64,000 bases of DNA, taken from assembly GCF_037892605.1 (NCBI RefSeq), contig NZ_JBBKTU010000001.1, forward strand, positions 1,116,001 through 1,180,000. The letters are read 5' to 3'. The notes under the pieces are model-generated. The model had not been told where the DNA came from, searched no databases, and saw only the letters and a list, made by a program, of their open reading frames with translations. This DNA comes from Lacibacter sp. H407 (GTDB lineage: Bacteria > Bacteroidota > Bacteroidia > Chitinophagales > Chitinophagaceae). Shown here one piece after another: positions 25,330 to 34,637 of this stretch; the stretch's first letter is position 1, and each line of letters starts with the position of its first letter. Position numbers and translations under genes: made by a program.

Positions 25330-26490
25330 ATGAAAATAGAAATTATGAGAAAAATAATATTGCTCCTTTTGATAGGTTTGAATACGTCCACGATTCATGC
25401 ACAACAAACTTATTTCCCCGATGCCGATTGGCAAACAAAAAAACCCGAAGAGTTAAAGATGAATAAAGTTTGGATCGACAGTGCAGTAAGCTTCGCATTG
25501 AAAAGTGAAAACAAAGTTGAACGGGACTTGCGTATTGCCAATATGAAATCTTATTCACGTGAACCGGGATATAAAATGATCGGGCCAATGAAAGAAAGAG
25601 GCGGGCCTGCCGGGCTTGTGATCAGGAACGGATACATCGTTGCACAATGGGGCGATGTAAACAGAGTTGATATGACGTTTAGTGTAACGAAAAGTTATCT
25701 CTCCACTGTTGCAGGCTTAGCTGTTGATCAAGGCCTCATTAAAAATGTAAATGATAAAGTTGGTCAATATGTATGGGGCGAATTATTTGAAGGGCCACAC
25801 AATTCAAAAGTTACCTGGGATCATTTACTTACACAATCAAGTGATTGGAATGGCAGACTTTTTGGTTTAGATGACTGGGCCGACCGTCCACCAAGAGAAG
25901 GAACAATTGATGATTGGAAAAACCGCAAGCTGCTTGAACCCGGAACCAATTATGAATACAATGATGTACGTGTAAATCTCCTTGCCTATTCGTTGTTGCA
26001 GGTTTGGCGTAAACCATTGCCGGTTGTGTTCAAAGAAAAGATCATGGATCCCATTGGTGCATCTACTACATGGCGTTGGTTTGGTTATGAAAATTCATTT
26101 GTAACACTTGATGGCTTAACGATGCAATCAGTAAGTGGCGGCGGACATCATGGCGGCGGCATCTTTATTAATACATTGGATCACGCACGGTTTGGTTTGT
26201 TGTTTCTGCGAAACGGCAAATGGAAAAATCAACAACTGCTTTCTGAAAAATGGATCAACGCTGCAATACAACCATCATCAGCAAATAAAAATTACGGTTA
26301 CCTGTGGTGGCTCAACACAGAACAGAACTGGAAAGGCATTTCAACCAAAGTATATTATGCAAATGGTTTTGGCGGCAACTATATCATCATCGATAAAGAA
26401 CATGACCTTGTAGTTGTTACCCGATGGATGGATGACAGTAAGGTGGCAGAAATGCTGAGCCTCGTTATTAAATCGATCGAAGCGAAATAA
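25330..26490 (+). CDS. Exported serine hydrolase (class C beta-lactamase/EstB-like)
   Basis: The product has 386 residues from 25330; an ATG at 25345 gives the cleaner signal peptide MRKIILLLLIGLNTSTIHAQ and may be the real start. The nucleophile motif SxxK is SVTK at S118-K121. A tyrosine motif follows in NYEYNDVRVN, and HHGGGIFINTLDHARFGLLFL resembles the late conserved block of this family. Such proteins act as esterases, D-aminopeptidases or beta-lactamases; the active-site style does not tell which. It ends 33 bases before an amino acid permease gene. Confidence 0.88.
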   Translation: MKIEIMRKIILLLLIGLNTSTIHAQQTYFPDADWQTKKPEELKMNKVWIDSAVSFALKSENKVERDLRIANMKSYSREPGYKMIGPMKERGGPAGLVIRNGYIVAQWGDVNRVDMTFSVTKSYLSTVAGLAVDQGLIKNVNDKVGQYVWGELFEGPHNSKVTWDHLLTQSSDWNGRLFGLDDWADRPPREGTIDDWKNRKLLEPGTNYEYNDVRVNLLAYSLLQVWRKPLPVVFKEKIMDPIGASTTWRWFGYENSFVTLDGLTMQSVSGGGHHGGGIFINTLDHARFGLLFLRNGKWKNQQLLSEKWINAAIQPSSANKNYGYLWWLNTEQNWKGISTKVYYANGFGGNYIIIDKEHDLVVVTRWMDDSKVAEMLSLVIKSIEAK

Positions 26491-26523
26491 TTTCCAAACA
26501 ATAGCAACACTGAACCCAACCAC

Positions 26524-27861
26524 ATGAACCCGGTTTCAAAAAAAGAAAATTTAAAACGAGAAATCGGCGTACGGTCACTCACATTAGCAATTCTGAATAT
26601 CACAGCAGGTTCCGGCATCTTTATTATTCCGGCTATTATTGCGGAAGATCTTGGTGCTGCTGCTATTCTTGCTTACCTGGTTTGTGGTGCACTGATCTTT
26701 TTGATTGGTCTTTGCTTTGCCGAAGTAGGTTCTAAAACTTCTGTAAGCGGTGGCGTGTATAGTTATATTGAAAATGCATTTGGTCCTTATGCAGGATTTT
26801 TAGCGAACAATATCTATTGGCTGGGAGGATGCATTGTATCAGACGCAGCCATTGCGAACGCATTGGTTGATACGTTGAAATATTTTTTTCCTTTCTTGAG
26901 TAACGAGATCTACCGGGCTGCATTACTCGTGTTTGTTTTTGGCAGCATTGCGTTGATCAATATCCGCAGTGTAAAAAACGGTGTGCGGTTGATCGAGTTT
27001 GCAACACTGGGAAAATTAATTCCACTCATTGCAGTAGTTGTTGCAGGAGCAGCATTTTTATCACCCGAAAATTTACGTTGGACGATCGAACCAACCTTCA
27101 GCAATCTCGGTGCTGCATCCTTACTTTTATTTTTTGCTTTCATTGGTTTAGATGGTCCGTTAAGCAACGGCGGAGAAATTAAAAATCCAAAACGTACCGT
27201 TCCTCTTGGAATATTTTTCGGTATTACGGCGGTATTACTTTTATACATCTCCATTCAGTTGGTAACGCACGGTGTTCTCGGTGCAACTGTTACGGCACAT
27301 AAAGATGCTCCACTTGCGGCAGTTGCGGGTATTGCATTTGGTAAATGGGGAGCCATTATCATTATTGCAGCCAGTGCGCTTTCGATGCTCGGTGCATTGG
27401 GTGGTGAAATACTTTCTATTCCGCGGATCTTATTTGCCGGCGCAAGAGATGGACTACTGCCTAAGCCATTGGCGAAAGTTCATGACCGTTACTTTACACC
27501 ACATGTTGCCATTGTATTTTATGCGTCGTTGGGATTGATACTCGCCATCTCCGGTGGCTTCAAGCAATTAGCCACTATTGCAAGCGCAGCTTTATTGATC
27601 ATCTATCTGGGCGTTGTATTGTCCTCAGTAAAGCTCCGGAGAAAAGAGACCACAACAACCGAAAAAACATTTCGTGTACCCGGTGGCATCATTGTTCCAT
27701 TGTTGGCTGCTGCCGGTATTATTTGGTTGCTATCCAATTTAACCAGAAATGAACTTACAGGCATTGGCCTGTTTATGATCGTACTCTCAATTATCTATTT
27801 CACTATGAAACAGGTAAAAAAGAAGAAGCAGAATAAAGAGAACAGTGGTTTGAAAGACTAA
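26524..27861 (+). CDS. APC-superfamily amino acid/amine permease
   Basis: The product has 445 residues with about 12 membrane helices. Helix 1 contains the unwound GSGIFIIP motif that binds the substrate alpha-amino and carboxyl groups in APC transporters, followed by SKTSVSGGVYSYIENAFGPYAGFL. GGEIKNPKRTVPLGI is the conserved loop after helix 6. The substrate (amino acid, polyamine or other amine) cannot be assigned. Neighbouring peptidases and an amine oxidase make it a plausible uptake route for their products. A second APC permease is encoded at 41149. Confidence 0.92.
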   Translation: MNPVSKKENLKREIGVRSLTLAILNITAGSGIFIIPAIIAEDLGAAAILAYLVCGALIFLIGLCFAEVGSKTSVSGGVYSYIENAFGPYAGFLANNIYWLGGCIVSDAAIANALVDTLKYFFPFLSNEIYRAALLVFVFGSIALINIRSVKNGVRLIEFATLGKLIPLIAVVVAGAAFLSPENLRWTIEPTFSNLGAASLLLFFAFIGLDGPLSNGGEIKNPKRTVPLGIFFGITAVLLLYISIQLVTHGVLGATVTAHKDAPLAAVAGIAFGKWGAIIIIAASALSMLGALGGEILSIPRILFAGARDGLLPKPLAKVHDRYFTPHVAIVFYASLGLILAISGGFKQLATIASAALLIIYLGVVLSSVKLRRKETTTTEKTFRVPGGIIVPLLAAAGIIWLLSNLTRNELTGIGLFMIVLSIIYFTMKQVKKKKQNKENSGLKD

Positions 27862-27902
27862 CAAGTTCATTATAAAAAAGACAGACAAAACAATTCCGCA
27901 TC

Positions 27903-28349
27903 ATGCAAAAAATAAACCTCCTGCTTGTTTTATTACTGCTGTCAGTAATTACATCTGCTCAAAATAGTATTAAAGAACAAGAGGCCGTACAGCAAACCGT
28001 TGTAAAATTTTTTGACGCCTTATCTAATCGTGACTCTGTAAACCTGAAAGCAATGAGTACATCAGATATTACATTGTATGAATATGGCGGGGTGTGGACC
28101 ATCGACACGCTGATTCTGAAAGCGATTACACTAAACACGGCAAAAGAATTTGCACGTACAAACACATTCGAGTTTATTCATACAACTGTAGACAACAAGA
28201 TGGCATTGGTTAATTATCGTCTGCAATCAGTAATAATGAGAGATGGGAAACAGGCAACATTACAATGGCTTGAAACAGTAGTGCTGATAAAAGAACGTAA
28301 CCAATGGAAAGTAAAGCATCTTCATTCCACACTCATTAAAAGAAGTTAA
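27903..28349 (+). CDS. Exported NTF2-like (SnoaL-type) protein
   Basis: The product has 148 residues. The signal peptide INLLLVLLLLSVITSAQ is clear. The mature part (EAVQQTVVKFFDALSNRDSVNL...NQWKVKHLHSTLI) has the helix-cone plus sheet pattern of NTF2-like DUF4440 domains, which bind small molecules or act as immunity or accessory subunits. No catalytic Asp/His pair is obvious. It lies 43 bases before an exported amidohydrolase gene. Confidence 0.75.
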   Translation: MQKINLLLVLLLLSVITSAQNSIKEQEAVQQTVVKFFDALSNRDSVNLKAMSTSDITLYEYGGVWTIDTLILKAITLNTAKEFARTNTFEFIHTTVDNKMALVNYRLQSVIMRDGKQATLQWLETVVLIKERNQWKVKHLHSTLIKRS

Positions 28350-28391
28350 AATCAACAGCCCGCTTATCATACAAATTCTCAACTAACATTT

Positions 28392-29837
28392 ATGCGAATA
28401 ACCATTTCCTTTCTTGTAATTGCTTTCATGCTGACAGGCCCAGCATTTTCACAACTTAAATTCAGCGATGAAACAAAAAAATATATTGAGTACAACGACT
28501 CCGTAATAGTTTTCATAAACTGTTTGCTGATTGATGGGAAAGGCAATGCAGCTAAACCTCATCAAACAGTTATCATCAGCAAAGGAAAAATTGATTGGGT
28601 AGGTGATGATGATAAAGCCATCATTCCAAAAGCTGCCAACGTCATTGATCTGAATGGTAAAACAATTATGCCGGGTTTGGTAATGATGCATGAGCATATG
28701 TACATATCAGCAGCTTCAATCGAAGCCCGTTATCTTAATTTAAAACAATTGCCTTTTAGTTTTCCAAGGCTTTACCTCGCAGCAGGTGCTACTACCATCA
28801 GAACATGTGGCAGCATTGAACCTTACTCCGATTTGCGTATAAAAAAAGATATTGATCTTGGTATATTTCCCGGCCCAAGTATTGAATTGACGGCTCCTTA
28901 CATTGAAGGAAAGTCACCCCGCTTTCCACAAATGAAAGACAATAAATCAGCAGCCGATGCAGCAGCTTTTGTTAACTATTGGGCCGACCAGGGATTTACT
29001 TCGTTTAAAGCATACATGGGTGTTGATAAGCCCACATTAAAAGCAGCGATAGATGCAGCACATAAACGAAAGTTGAAAATCACTGGCCATCTGGATGTTG
29101 TTACCTATAAAGAAGCAGCTTCACTGGGTATGGATCATCTGGAACATGGCTTTATGGCCAGTACAGATTTTGTCGTTGGTAAAAAAGAAAATGAACCACC
29201 AGCTCCCGGTGCAGCGATCATGTCCTTGGGTAATCTTACTATTAAAAGTGACAGCGTAAAACAATTCATTCAGTTTTTGATTGATAAAAAAGTAAGCATT
29301 ACTTCATCGCTAGCTGTATTCGAAGGATCTACTACCACACAGCCGCTGCCCAACCAGGAATCGCTCCATGCGATGTCGCCTGATACAAGAGATTATTATC
29401 TGCAAAGATTGGCAACCATCAAATCGGCGAAAGGTCCAACTCCATACGATAAAGCATTTGCCACTACTGCCAAAATGGAAAAACTGTTTTACGAAATGGG
29501 TGGCTTACTTACTGTTGGTACTGATCCAACCGGTAATGGCGGCATCCTTGCAGGTTATGGTAATTGGCGTGCCATCGAATTATTAGTTGAAGTTGCCGGC
29601 TTCACACCGCTGGAAGCAATTAAGATTGCTACACAAAATGGAAGCATTGCTTTAGAATTAAATCAAACAATAGGAACTATTGAACCCGGTAAGTCTGCTG
29701 ATCTCTTAATTATTAACGGAGACCCATCAAAAGATATTCATGATCTGCGGAAAATTCTTTTTGTATTCAGAAACGGCATCGGCTATAACTCAAAAAAATT
29801 ATTCGAATCTGTAAAAGGAAAAGTAGGATTTAATTAA
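28392..29837 (+). CDS. Exported metal-dependent amidohydrolase
   Basis: The product has 481 residues with a signal peptide to about residue 20 (AFMLTGPAFSQ). Metal-binding motifs of the amidohydrolase superfamily are visible: MMHEHMYIS (an HxH variant), a lysine region FTSFKAYMGV, ITGHLDVVTYKEA, MDHLEHGF and TVGTDPTGNGG. The C-terminal GTIEPGKSADLLIINGDP is the standard small beta-sandwich end. It resembles imidazolonepropionase- or prolidase-like exported amidohydrolases acting on cyclic amides or dipeptides. The next gene starts 19 bases downstream. Confidence 0.9.
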   Translation: MRITISFLVIAFMLTGPAFSQLKFSDETKKYIEYNDSVIVFINCLLIDGKGNAAKPHQTVIISKGKIDWVGDDDKAIIPKAANVIDLNGKTIMPGLVMMHEHMYISAASIEARYLNLKQLPFSFPRLYLAAGATTIRTCGSIEPYSDLRIKKDIDLGIFPGPSIELTAPYIEGKSPRFPQMKDNKSAADAAAFVNYWADQGFTSFKAYMGVDKPTLKAAIDAAHKRKLKITGHLDVVTYKEAASLGMDHLEHGFMASTDFVVGKKENEPPAPGAAIMSLGNLTIKSDSVKQFIQFLIDKKVSITSSLAVFEGSTTTQPLPNQESLHAMSPDTRDYYLQRLATIKSAKGPTPYDKAFATTAKMEKLFYEMGGLLTVGTDPTGNGGILAGYGNWRAIELLVEVAGFTPLEAIKIATQNGSIALELNQTIGTIEPGKSADLLIINGDPSKDIHDLRKILFVFRNGIGYNSKKLFESVKGKVGFN

Positions 29838-29856
29838 ACTAAAAACAATACTCAGT

Positions 29857-31017
29857 ATGAAAAATAATTTTGTAGTTGCTGTATGCATACTCTTCAACTT
29901 GTCGGTTACCGCACAAAAACCAAGAGCAAGAGATATCGGAATCCCGTTTGATGGAACACCCGGAAAATTCAATGCCATTACTGATGTAAAAGGTGTGGAG
30001 GTTGGTTACAGCACCATCATTTCGGGAACTGGTAAAAACATAAGAGGTAAAGGTCCCGTAAGAACTGGCGTAACAGCCATCTTACCGAGAGGAATGAATA
30101 ATAATCCTGTTTATGCAAACTGGTATTCACTCAACGGCAATGGTGAAATGACTGGTACAACATGGGTAACAGAATCCGGCTTTTTGGAAGGACCAGTGAT
30201 GATTACGAATACAAACAGTGTGGGCACGGTAAGAGATGCAGTATTAAAATGGTATGTAAAGAAAGGCTGGTACACCGAAGATTTTTGGTACACCTATCCG
30301 GTTGTGGCCGAAACCTATGATGGCTTCTTAAATGATATTTATGGTTTTCATGTGAAAGAAACACATGCATATGAAGCATTAGACAATGCAAAGAGTGGTT
30401 TTATAAAAGAGGGAAATATAGGTGGCGGAACGGGGATGAGGTGTTTGGGTTTTAAAGGTGGCAGTGGTACTTCATCAAGAGTTGTAAAAATTAAAGACTC
30501 CACTTATACATTGGGTGTTTTTGTACAGGCAAATTTTGGCCGAAAAAGAAATCTGACAATTGCAGGTGTACCTGTAGGAAAAGAATTAATCGACACACTC
30601 AATAATGAATTAAAAGCCGCTCCATCGTACCGTCAGGAAGGGGATGGTTCTATTATTGTGGTTGTTGCAACTGATGCACCATTACTTCCGCATCAGTTAA
30701 AAAGAATTGCTCAACGGGTAACGCTGGGTATTGGAAATGTAGGTGGGCAGGGAACAAATGGATCAGGCGATATTTTTATGGCCTTCTCTACTGCAAACCT
30801 AACTGCGTTTCAAAGACAGGCATTTACAAAAATTGATGAGTTGCCCAACGACCTAATTGACCCTTTGTTTGAAGCAACTATCCAGGCAACCGAAGAAGCC
30901 ATCATCAATGCAATGGTTGCTGCAGAAACCATGGAAGGTATTAACGGAAACAAATCGTATGCAATGCCGCATCAACTGGTAATTGATTTGTTGAAAAAAT
31001 ATAAGCGGTTAAAATGA
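29857..31017 (+). CDS. Exported P1-family peptidase (DmpA/BapA-like)
   Basis: The product has 386 residues with a signal peptide (VAVCILFNLSVTAQ). It follows the family from ARDIGIPFDGTPGKFNAITDVKGVEVGYSTI through VMITNTNSVGTVRDAV to the self-cleavage/nucleophile region GGSGTSSRVV near residue 205. P1 enzymes self-process into two chains and release N-terminal D- or L-residues, including beta-amino acids, from peptides and amides. Its stop codon overlaps the start of the acyltransferase gene by four bases (ATGA), so the two are translationally coupled. Confidence 0.93.
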   Translation: MKNNFVVAVCILFNLSVTAQKPRARDIGIPFDGTPGKFNAITDVKGVEVGYSTIISGTGKNIRGKGPVRTGVTAILPRGMNNNPVYANWYSLNGNGEMTGTTWVTESGFLEGPVMITNTNSVGTVRDAVLKWYVKKGWYTEDFWYTYPVVAETYDGFLNDIYGFHVKETHAYEALDNAKSGFIKEGNIGGGTGMRCLGFKGGSGTSSRVVKIKDSTYTLGVFVQANFGRKRNLTIAGVPVGKELIDTLNNELKAAPSYRQEGDGSIIVVVATDAPLLPHQLKRIAQRVTLGIGNVGGQGTNGSGDIFMAFSTANLTAFQRQAFTKIDELPNDLIDPLFEATIQATEEAIINAMVAAETMEGINGNKSYAMPHQLVIDLLKKYKRLK

Positions 31018-32165
31018 TAAAAGAACAATCCAAACTTTACGGACTTGACCATTTAAGAGCATTAGCTATTTTACTGGTACTTGGATTCCATTACCAGCTT
31101 GGGTATTTTGGATTTCCTGAATGGACCACACAGTTTAATCAATTTGGCTGGACAGGCGTTGACCTGTTTTTTGTGCTAAGTGGGTTTTTAATTTCATCGC
31201 AGCTCTTTTCACAAATGAAAAAGGGCAAATCTATTTCGTTGAAAGAATTCTTTTTGAAACGCTTTTTCAGAATTATCCCAATTTACTTTGTAGTGGTTGC
31301 CATTTATTTTTGCGTTCCATTTTTTCGGGAAAAAGAAGCGCTGCCTCCACTGTGGAAGTTTTTAACCTTTACTCAAAACTTTGGGTTAGATGCAATAAAC
31401 TTCGGTACATTTTCACACGCATGGTCTTTGTGTGTAGAAGAACATTTTTATTTATTTCTTCCGTTGATATTAATTTTTCTTCAAACTACACAGCTTTTTA
31501 AAAAAGGTTATTGGGTTTTGATAATACTGTTTGCTGCCGGGTTTGCAGCAAGACTGTTAAGCTGGCATGAAGGATACCTTCCAACAGTTGGCAATGAAAG
31601 CTCGTTGGCATCGTGGACAGAATTCGTTTATTATCCAACCTACAATCGGTTGGATGGGCTATTAGTTGGTGTTTCCATTGCAGCCATTTATCAATACCTG
31701 CCAAACACGTGGAATAAAATCTCAGCCTATGGAAATCAGATACTGCTGGCGGGTCTTGTTCTGTTAACCATCGCTTATTTCTTTTGCTCTGACCTTTCGA
31801 CTTATACAACTTCAATTGTTGGGTTTCCTTTTATTTCAATAGGCTATGGATTTCTTGTAACGGGAGCTGTTTGCCCAACAAGTGTTTTGTATAAATGGAA
31901 TTCAAAAGTCACCACACTTATTGCTACACTTTCTTATGGTATATACCTTTCTCACAAAGGAGTGATTCATATGGCGCAGGAAATCTTTTCTGATTGGGGA
32001 ATAGACAAAAACGGAAATGTGATGTTTTTGATCTGTATTGCATGTTGTTTTCTGATTGCATGGTTACTGCATCTGGTCATTGAAAAACCGTTTATGAAAT
32101 GGAGAGATGTGGTGCTTCAGAAAAAACAACATATCACTCAAAACTTATCGACGATTAAAAACTAG
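31014..32165 (+). CDS. Acyltransferase-3 family membrane protein
   Basis: The product has 383 residues with about ten membrane helices. It opens LYGLDHLRALAILLVLGFHYQ, the acyltransferase-3 signature with the catalytic histidine, followed by GVDLFFVLSGFLIS and SHAWSLCVEEHFYLFLPL. Such enzymes move acetyl or other acyl groups onto extracytoplasmic glycans or peptides. It is coupled by ATGA overlap to the P1 peptidase, an unusual pairing that hints the peptidase and acyltransferase touch the same substrate. That link is inference. Confidence 0.92.
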   Translation: MIKEQSKLYGLDHLRALAILLVLGFHYQLGYFGFPEWTTQFNQFGWTGVDLFFVLSGFLISSQLFSQMKKGKSISLKEFFLKRFFRIIPIYFVVVAIYFCVPFFREKEALPPLWKFLTFTQNFGLDAINFGTFSHAWSLCVEEHFYLFLPLILIFLQTTQLFKKGYWVLIILFAAGFAARLLSWHEGYLPTVGNESSLASWTEFVYYPTYNRLDGLLVGVSIAAIYQYLPNTWNKISAYGNQILLAGLVLLTIAYFFCSDLSTYTTSIVGFPFISIGYGFLVTGAVCPTSVLYKWNSKVTTLIATLSYGIYLSHKGVIHMAQEIFSDWGIDKNGNVMFLICIACCFLIAWLLHLVIEKPFMKWRDVVLQKKQHITQNLSTIKN

Positions 32166-32169
32166 AAAA

Positions 32170-33939
32170 ATGAAAATAACATTCCTGCTTATCACTTTGA
32201 TTAATCTTTTTTCCTTCCAGCTTTCGGCGCAAAAGAAAAATCAATCAATTCAATTGGAGTCACTGCTGGAACAATATTCAAAAGAATATTATGCATTAAA
32301 TCCATTAGAAGCCACACAAGCAGGTATCAACGACTACAACAATCAACTTGAAATTACCATCAGCAATGAGTATAGAAATAAAGCAAAAGCACTTAATCAA
32401 AAATATCTCAGCCAATTAGCTGTCATCAACAAAACAGGCTTAACAGCATCTCAGCTATTGAGTATTGATGTTCTTACCTATAAACTGAAATCCGAAAACG
32501 AAAGATGGAATAATTCTTTGGGGTTTTACAGACCTGTTGACCAATTCGTGTTCAGCTTTACAACCAGGTTTGCAACATTAGGTTCGGGAGCAGGGTTTGT
32601 TCCTTTTAATACTGAAAAAGATTACCGGGATTTTATGAGCCGCATGAAAGGTTTCCAGCTATGGGTTGATCAGGCCATTGCAAATATGAAAAAGGGTGTT
32701 GCCCAAAATAACACCAACCCAAAGGCTGCAATGGAAAAAGTGCCACTACAATTAAAAGCATTGTTTGAAACTACTTTACAACAAAATGTTTTCTATAAAC
32801 CTTTACTAAAGCTACCAACCAATATCGATAGTGCTGCTGCAATTCGGTTAAAGAAAGATTATTCTGATGTAATTCAAAACATTTTAAAACCGGCCTACAA
32901 AAAATTACACGATTATATTGTTACAGAATATATTCCAAAGGCAAGAACAACATCTGGTCTTTTAGATAATGATAAGGGCAAGAAAGAATATGAGCTGTGG
33001 CTAAAGTATTATACCACTACAAACATTACAGCCGAACAAATTTTCAATTTAGGACTTAGTGAAGTTGCCCGTATTCGCAAAGAAATGGATTCTGTAAAAG
33101 CACAGGTTAGCTTTAAAGGTGATTTGAAATCTTTTTTTGAATATGTAAAAACCGATCCTAAATTCTTTCCATTTAAAACAGAAGAGGAAGTATTGGATAG
33201 GTTCAGAAGCTTTCTTACTAAAATGTCGCCACAACTGAACATGCTTTTCAATTTAACACCCAAAGCAAAATTTGAAGTACGGGCTACTGAAAAATTTCGG
33301 GCTGCCGGTGCTAATGCTGAATACACCCGACCATCAAGAGATGGAAAAAGGCCCGGCATTTTTTATGAAGTAATCCGTGACCCGGCTCAATACAATTATT
33401 TCTCCATGGAAGATCTATTTATACACGAAGCTATTCCAGGGCATCACTACCAGGTAGCTATTCAACAGGAAGCCGATATCCCGGAATTTAGAAAAGCTTA
33501 TGCCACAAGTGCTTTTGGAGAAGGATGGGCATTGTATGCAGAAAGTTTAGGAACTGAATTGGGCATGTATACAGACCCGTATCAATATTTAGGCAGACTT
33601 AATGGTGAAATCGAACGGGCTGTTCGATTAGTGGTAGATGCGGGCATCCATTACAAAGGATGGAGCCGTGAAAAAGCCATAGCCTATGTGTTGGAGAACC
33701 AACCTGTATCATCTGTTGAAGCGGTACAACGGATAGAGCGATATATGGTTACTGCAGGACAGGCAGTAAGTTATAAAATAGGTGAGTTAAAAATTATTGA
33801 ACTACGAGAAAGAGCAAAGAAGAGATTGGGGAACAAGTTTGACATTAAAGAATTCCATGATGAAGTGTTGAAAGATGGCAGCCTTCCTCTGATTATTTTG
33901 GAATCAAAAATCAATCGGTGGATAGAAAGCAAGAAGTGA
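32170..33939 (+). CDS. Exported DUF885-family peptidase
   Basis: The product has 589 residues from the ATG at 32170, which begins a signal peptide (FLLITLINLFSFQLSAQ). The frame is open from 32107, but that start lies inside the previous gene and masks the signal. The zinc-type motif HEAIPGHHYQ lies near residue 420, with EGWALYAESLG downstream as the third ligand glutamate region, the arrangement of gluzincin-like DUF885 proteins. Length is typical (about 580-600). It probably cleaves peptides in the periplasm. It follows the acyltransferase gene directly. Confidence 0.9.
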   Translation: MKITFLLITLINLFSFQLSAQKKNQSIQLESLLEQYSKEYYALNPLEATQAGINDYNNQLEITISNEYRNKAKALNQKYLSQLAVINKTGLTASQLLSIDVLTYKLKSENERWNNSLGFYRPVDQFVFSFTTRFATLGSGAGFVPFNTEKDYRDFMSRMKGFQLWVDQAIANMKKGVAQNNTNPKAAMEKVPLQLKALFETTLQQNVFYKPLLKLPTNIDSAAAIRLKKDYSDVIQNILKPAYKKLHDYIVTEYIPKARTTSGLLDNDKGKKEYELWLKYYTTTNITAEQIFNLGLSEVARIRKEMDSVKAQVSFKGDLKSFFEYVKTDPKFFPFKTEEEVLDRFRSFLTKMSPQLNMLFNLTPKAKFEVRATEKFRAAGANAEYTRPSRDGKRPGIFYEVIRDPAQYNYFSMEDLFIHEAIPGHHYQVAIQQEADIPEFRKAYATSAFGEGWALYAESLGTELGMYTDPYQYLGRLNGEIERAVRLVVDAGIHYKGWSREKAIAYVLENQPVSSVEAVQRIERYMVTAGQAVSYKIGELKIIELRERAKKRLGNKFDIKEFHDEVLKDGSLPLIILESKINRWIESKK

Positions 33940-33960
33940 TGAAAAATTAAATAACAACAC

Positions 33961-34596
33961 ATGCTTAAAAAAATTTCCATAGCTGTTTTTTGGTTCGCCT
34001 TCTTCGGTTTCTTTCTCGTTATGTTGATACCGAAGTACAAGTATCTCAGCAATGATGCCTTAGAACATTGGGGAAGTAAGAGCACCTTTGACAACAGCAT
34101 TTTTGCATTGCATATTTTTGCGGGTATCATTGTTTATTGCACGGCCGTTCTGCAATTCACACCTGCAATCCGAAATAAGTACATTTCCTTTCATCGCAAA
34201 ACGGGCAAGCTCTATATTCTTTCATCATTGCTCTGTATTACTTCATTGTATGTGATGTTACCCAGAACCGGATGCACGGCTTGTATGCCATCACAATATA
34301 TAGTCACCAGTTTGTGGCTGCTGTTCATCATCCTTGCTTTTTATTTTATCAAGCAACGAAGAATAGTAATGCATCAACGAATGATGATCAGCAGTTTTAT
34401 CTGTGCAGCTTACTTTGTAACGATACGGGTAATTGATGCTTTTGCCATGGACTTATTCAATTCTATATTTCGAAATGAAGCAACAGCATTTCTGGCTTCA
34501 GATGTATTTGTGTGGCTGGTTCCATTGCTGTTGTTCTGGATGTATTGGTTGATAAGAGACAGAAAAGAAAAAAGATACGGGATGGAAATTGTTTAG
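33961..34596 (+). CDS. DUF2306 membrane protein (second clear member)
   Basis: The product has 211 residues with about six membrane segments. LHIFAGIIVYCTAVLQF, SFHRKTGKLYILSSL and VMHQRMMISSFICAAYFVTIRVIDAF match the DUF2306 histidine pattern seen at 17902. A GCTACMPSQ loop with two cysteines lies near residue 104. The function is unknown. It sits between a DUF885 peptidase and a Tat-exported carbamoylase; in both places where this family occurs here, a Tat-type enzyme gene is close by. Confidence 0.82.
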   Translation: MLKKISIAVFWFAFFGFFLVMLIPKYKYLSNDALEHWGSKSTFDNSIFALHIFAGIIVYCTAVLQFTPAIRNKYISFHRKTGKLYILSSLLCITSLYVMLPRTGCTACMPSQYIVTSLWLLFIILAFYFIKQRRIVMHQRMMISSFICAAYFVTIRVIDAFAMDLFNSIFRNEATAFLASDVFVWLVPLLLFWMYWLIRDRKEKRYGMEIV

Positions 34597-34637
34597 CGGA
34601 TTTTATACCAGTGTTCCTATAAAATAAATTACAAATT

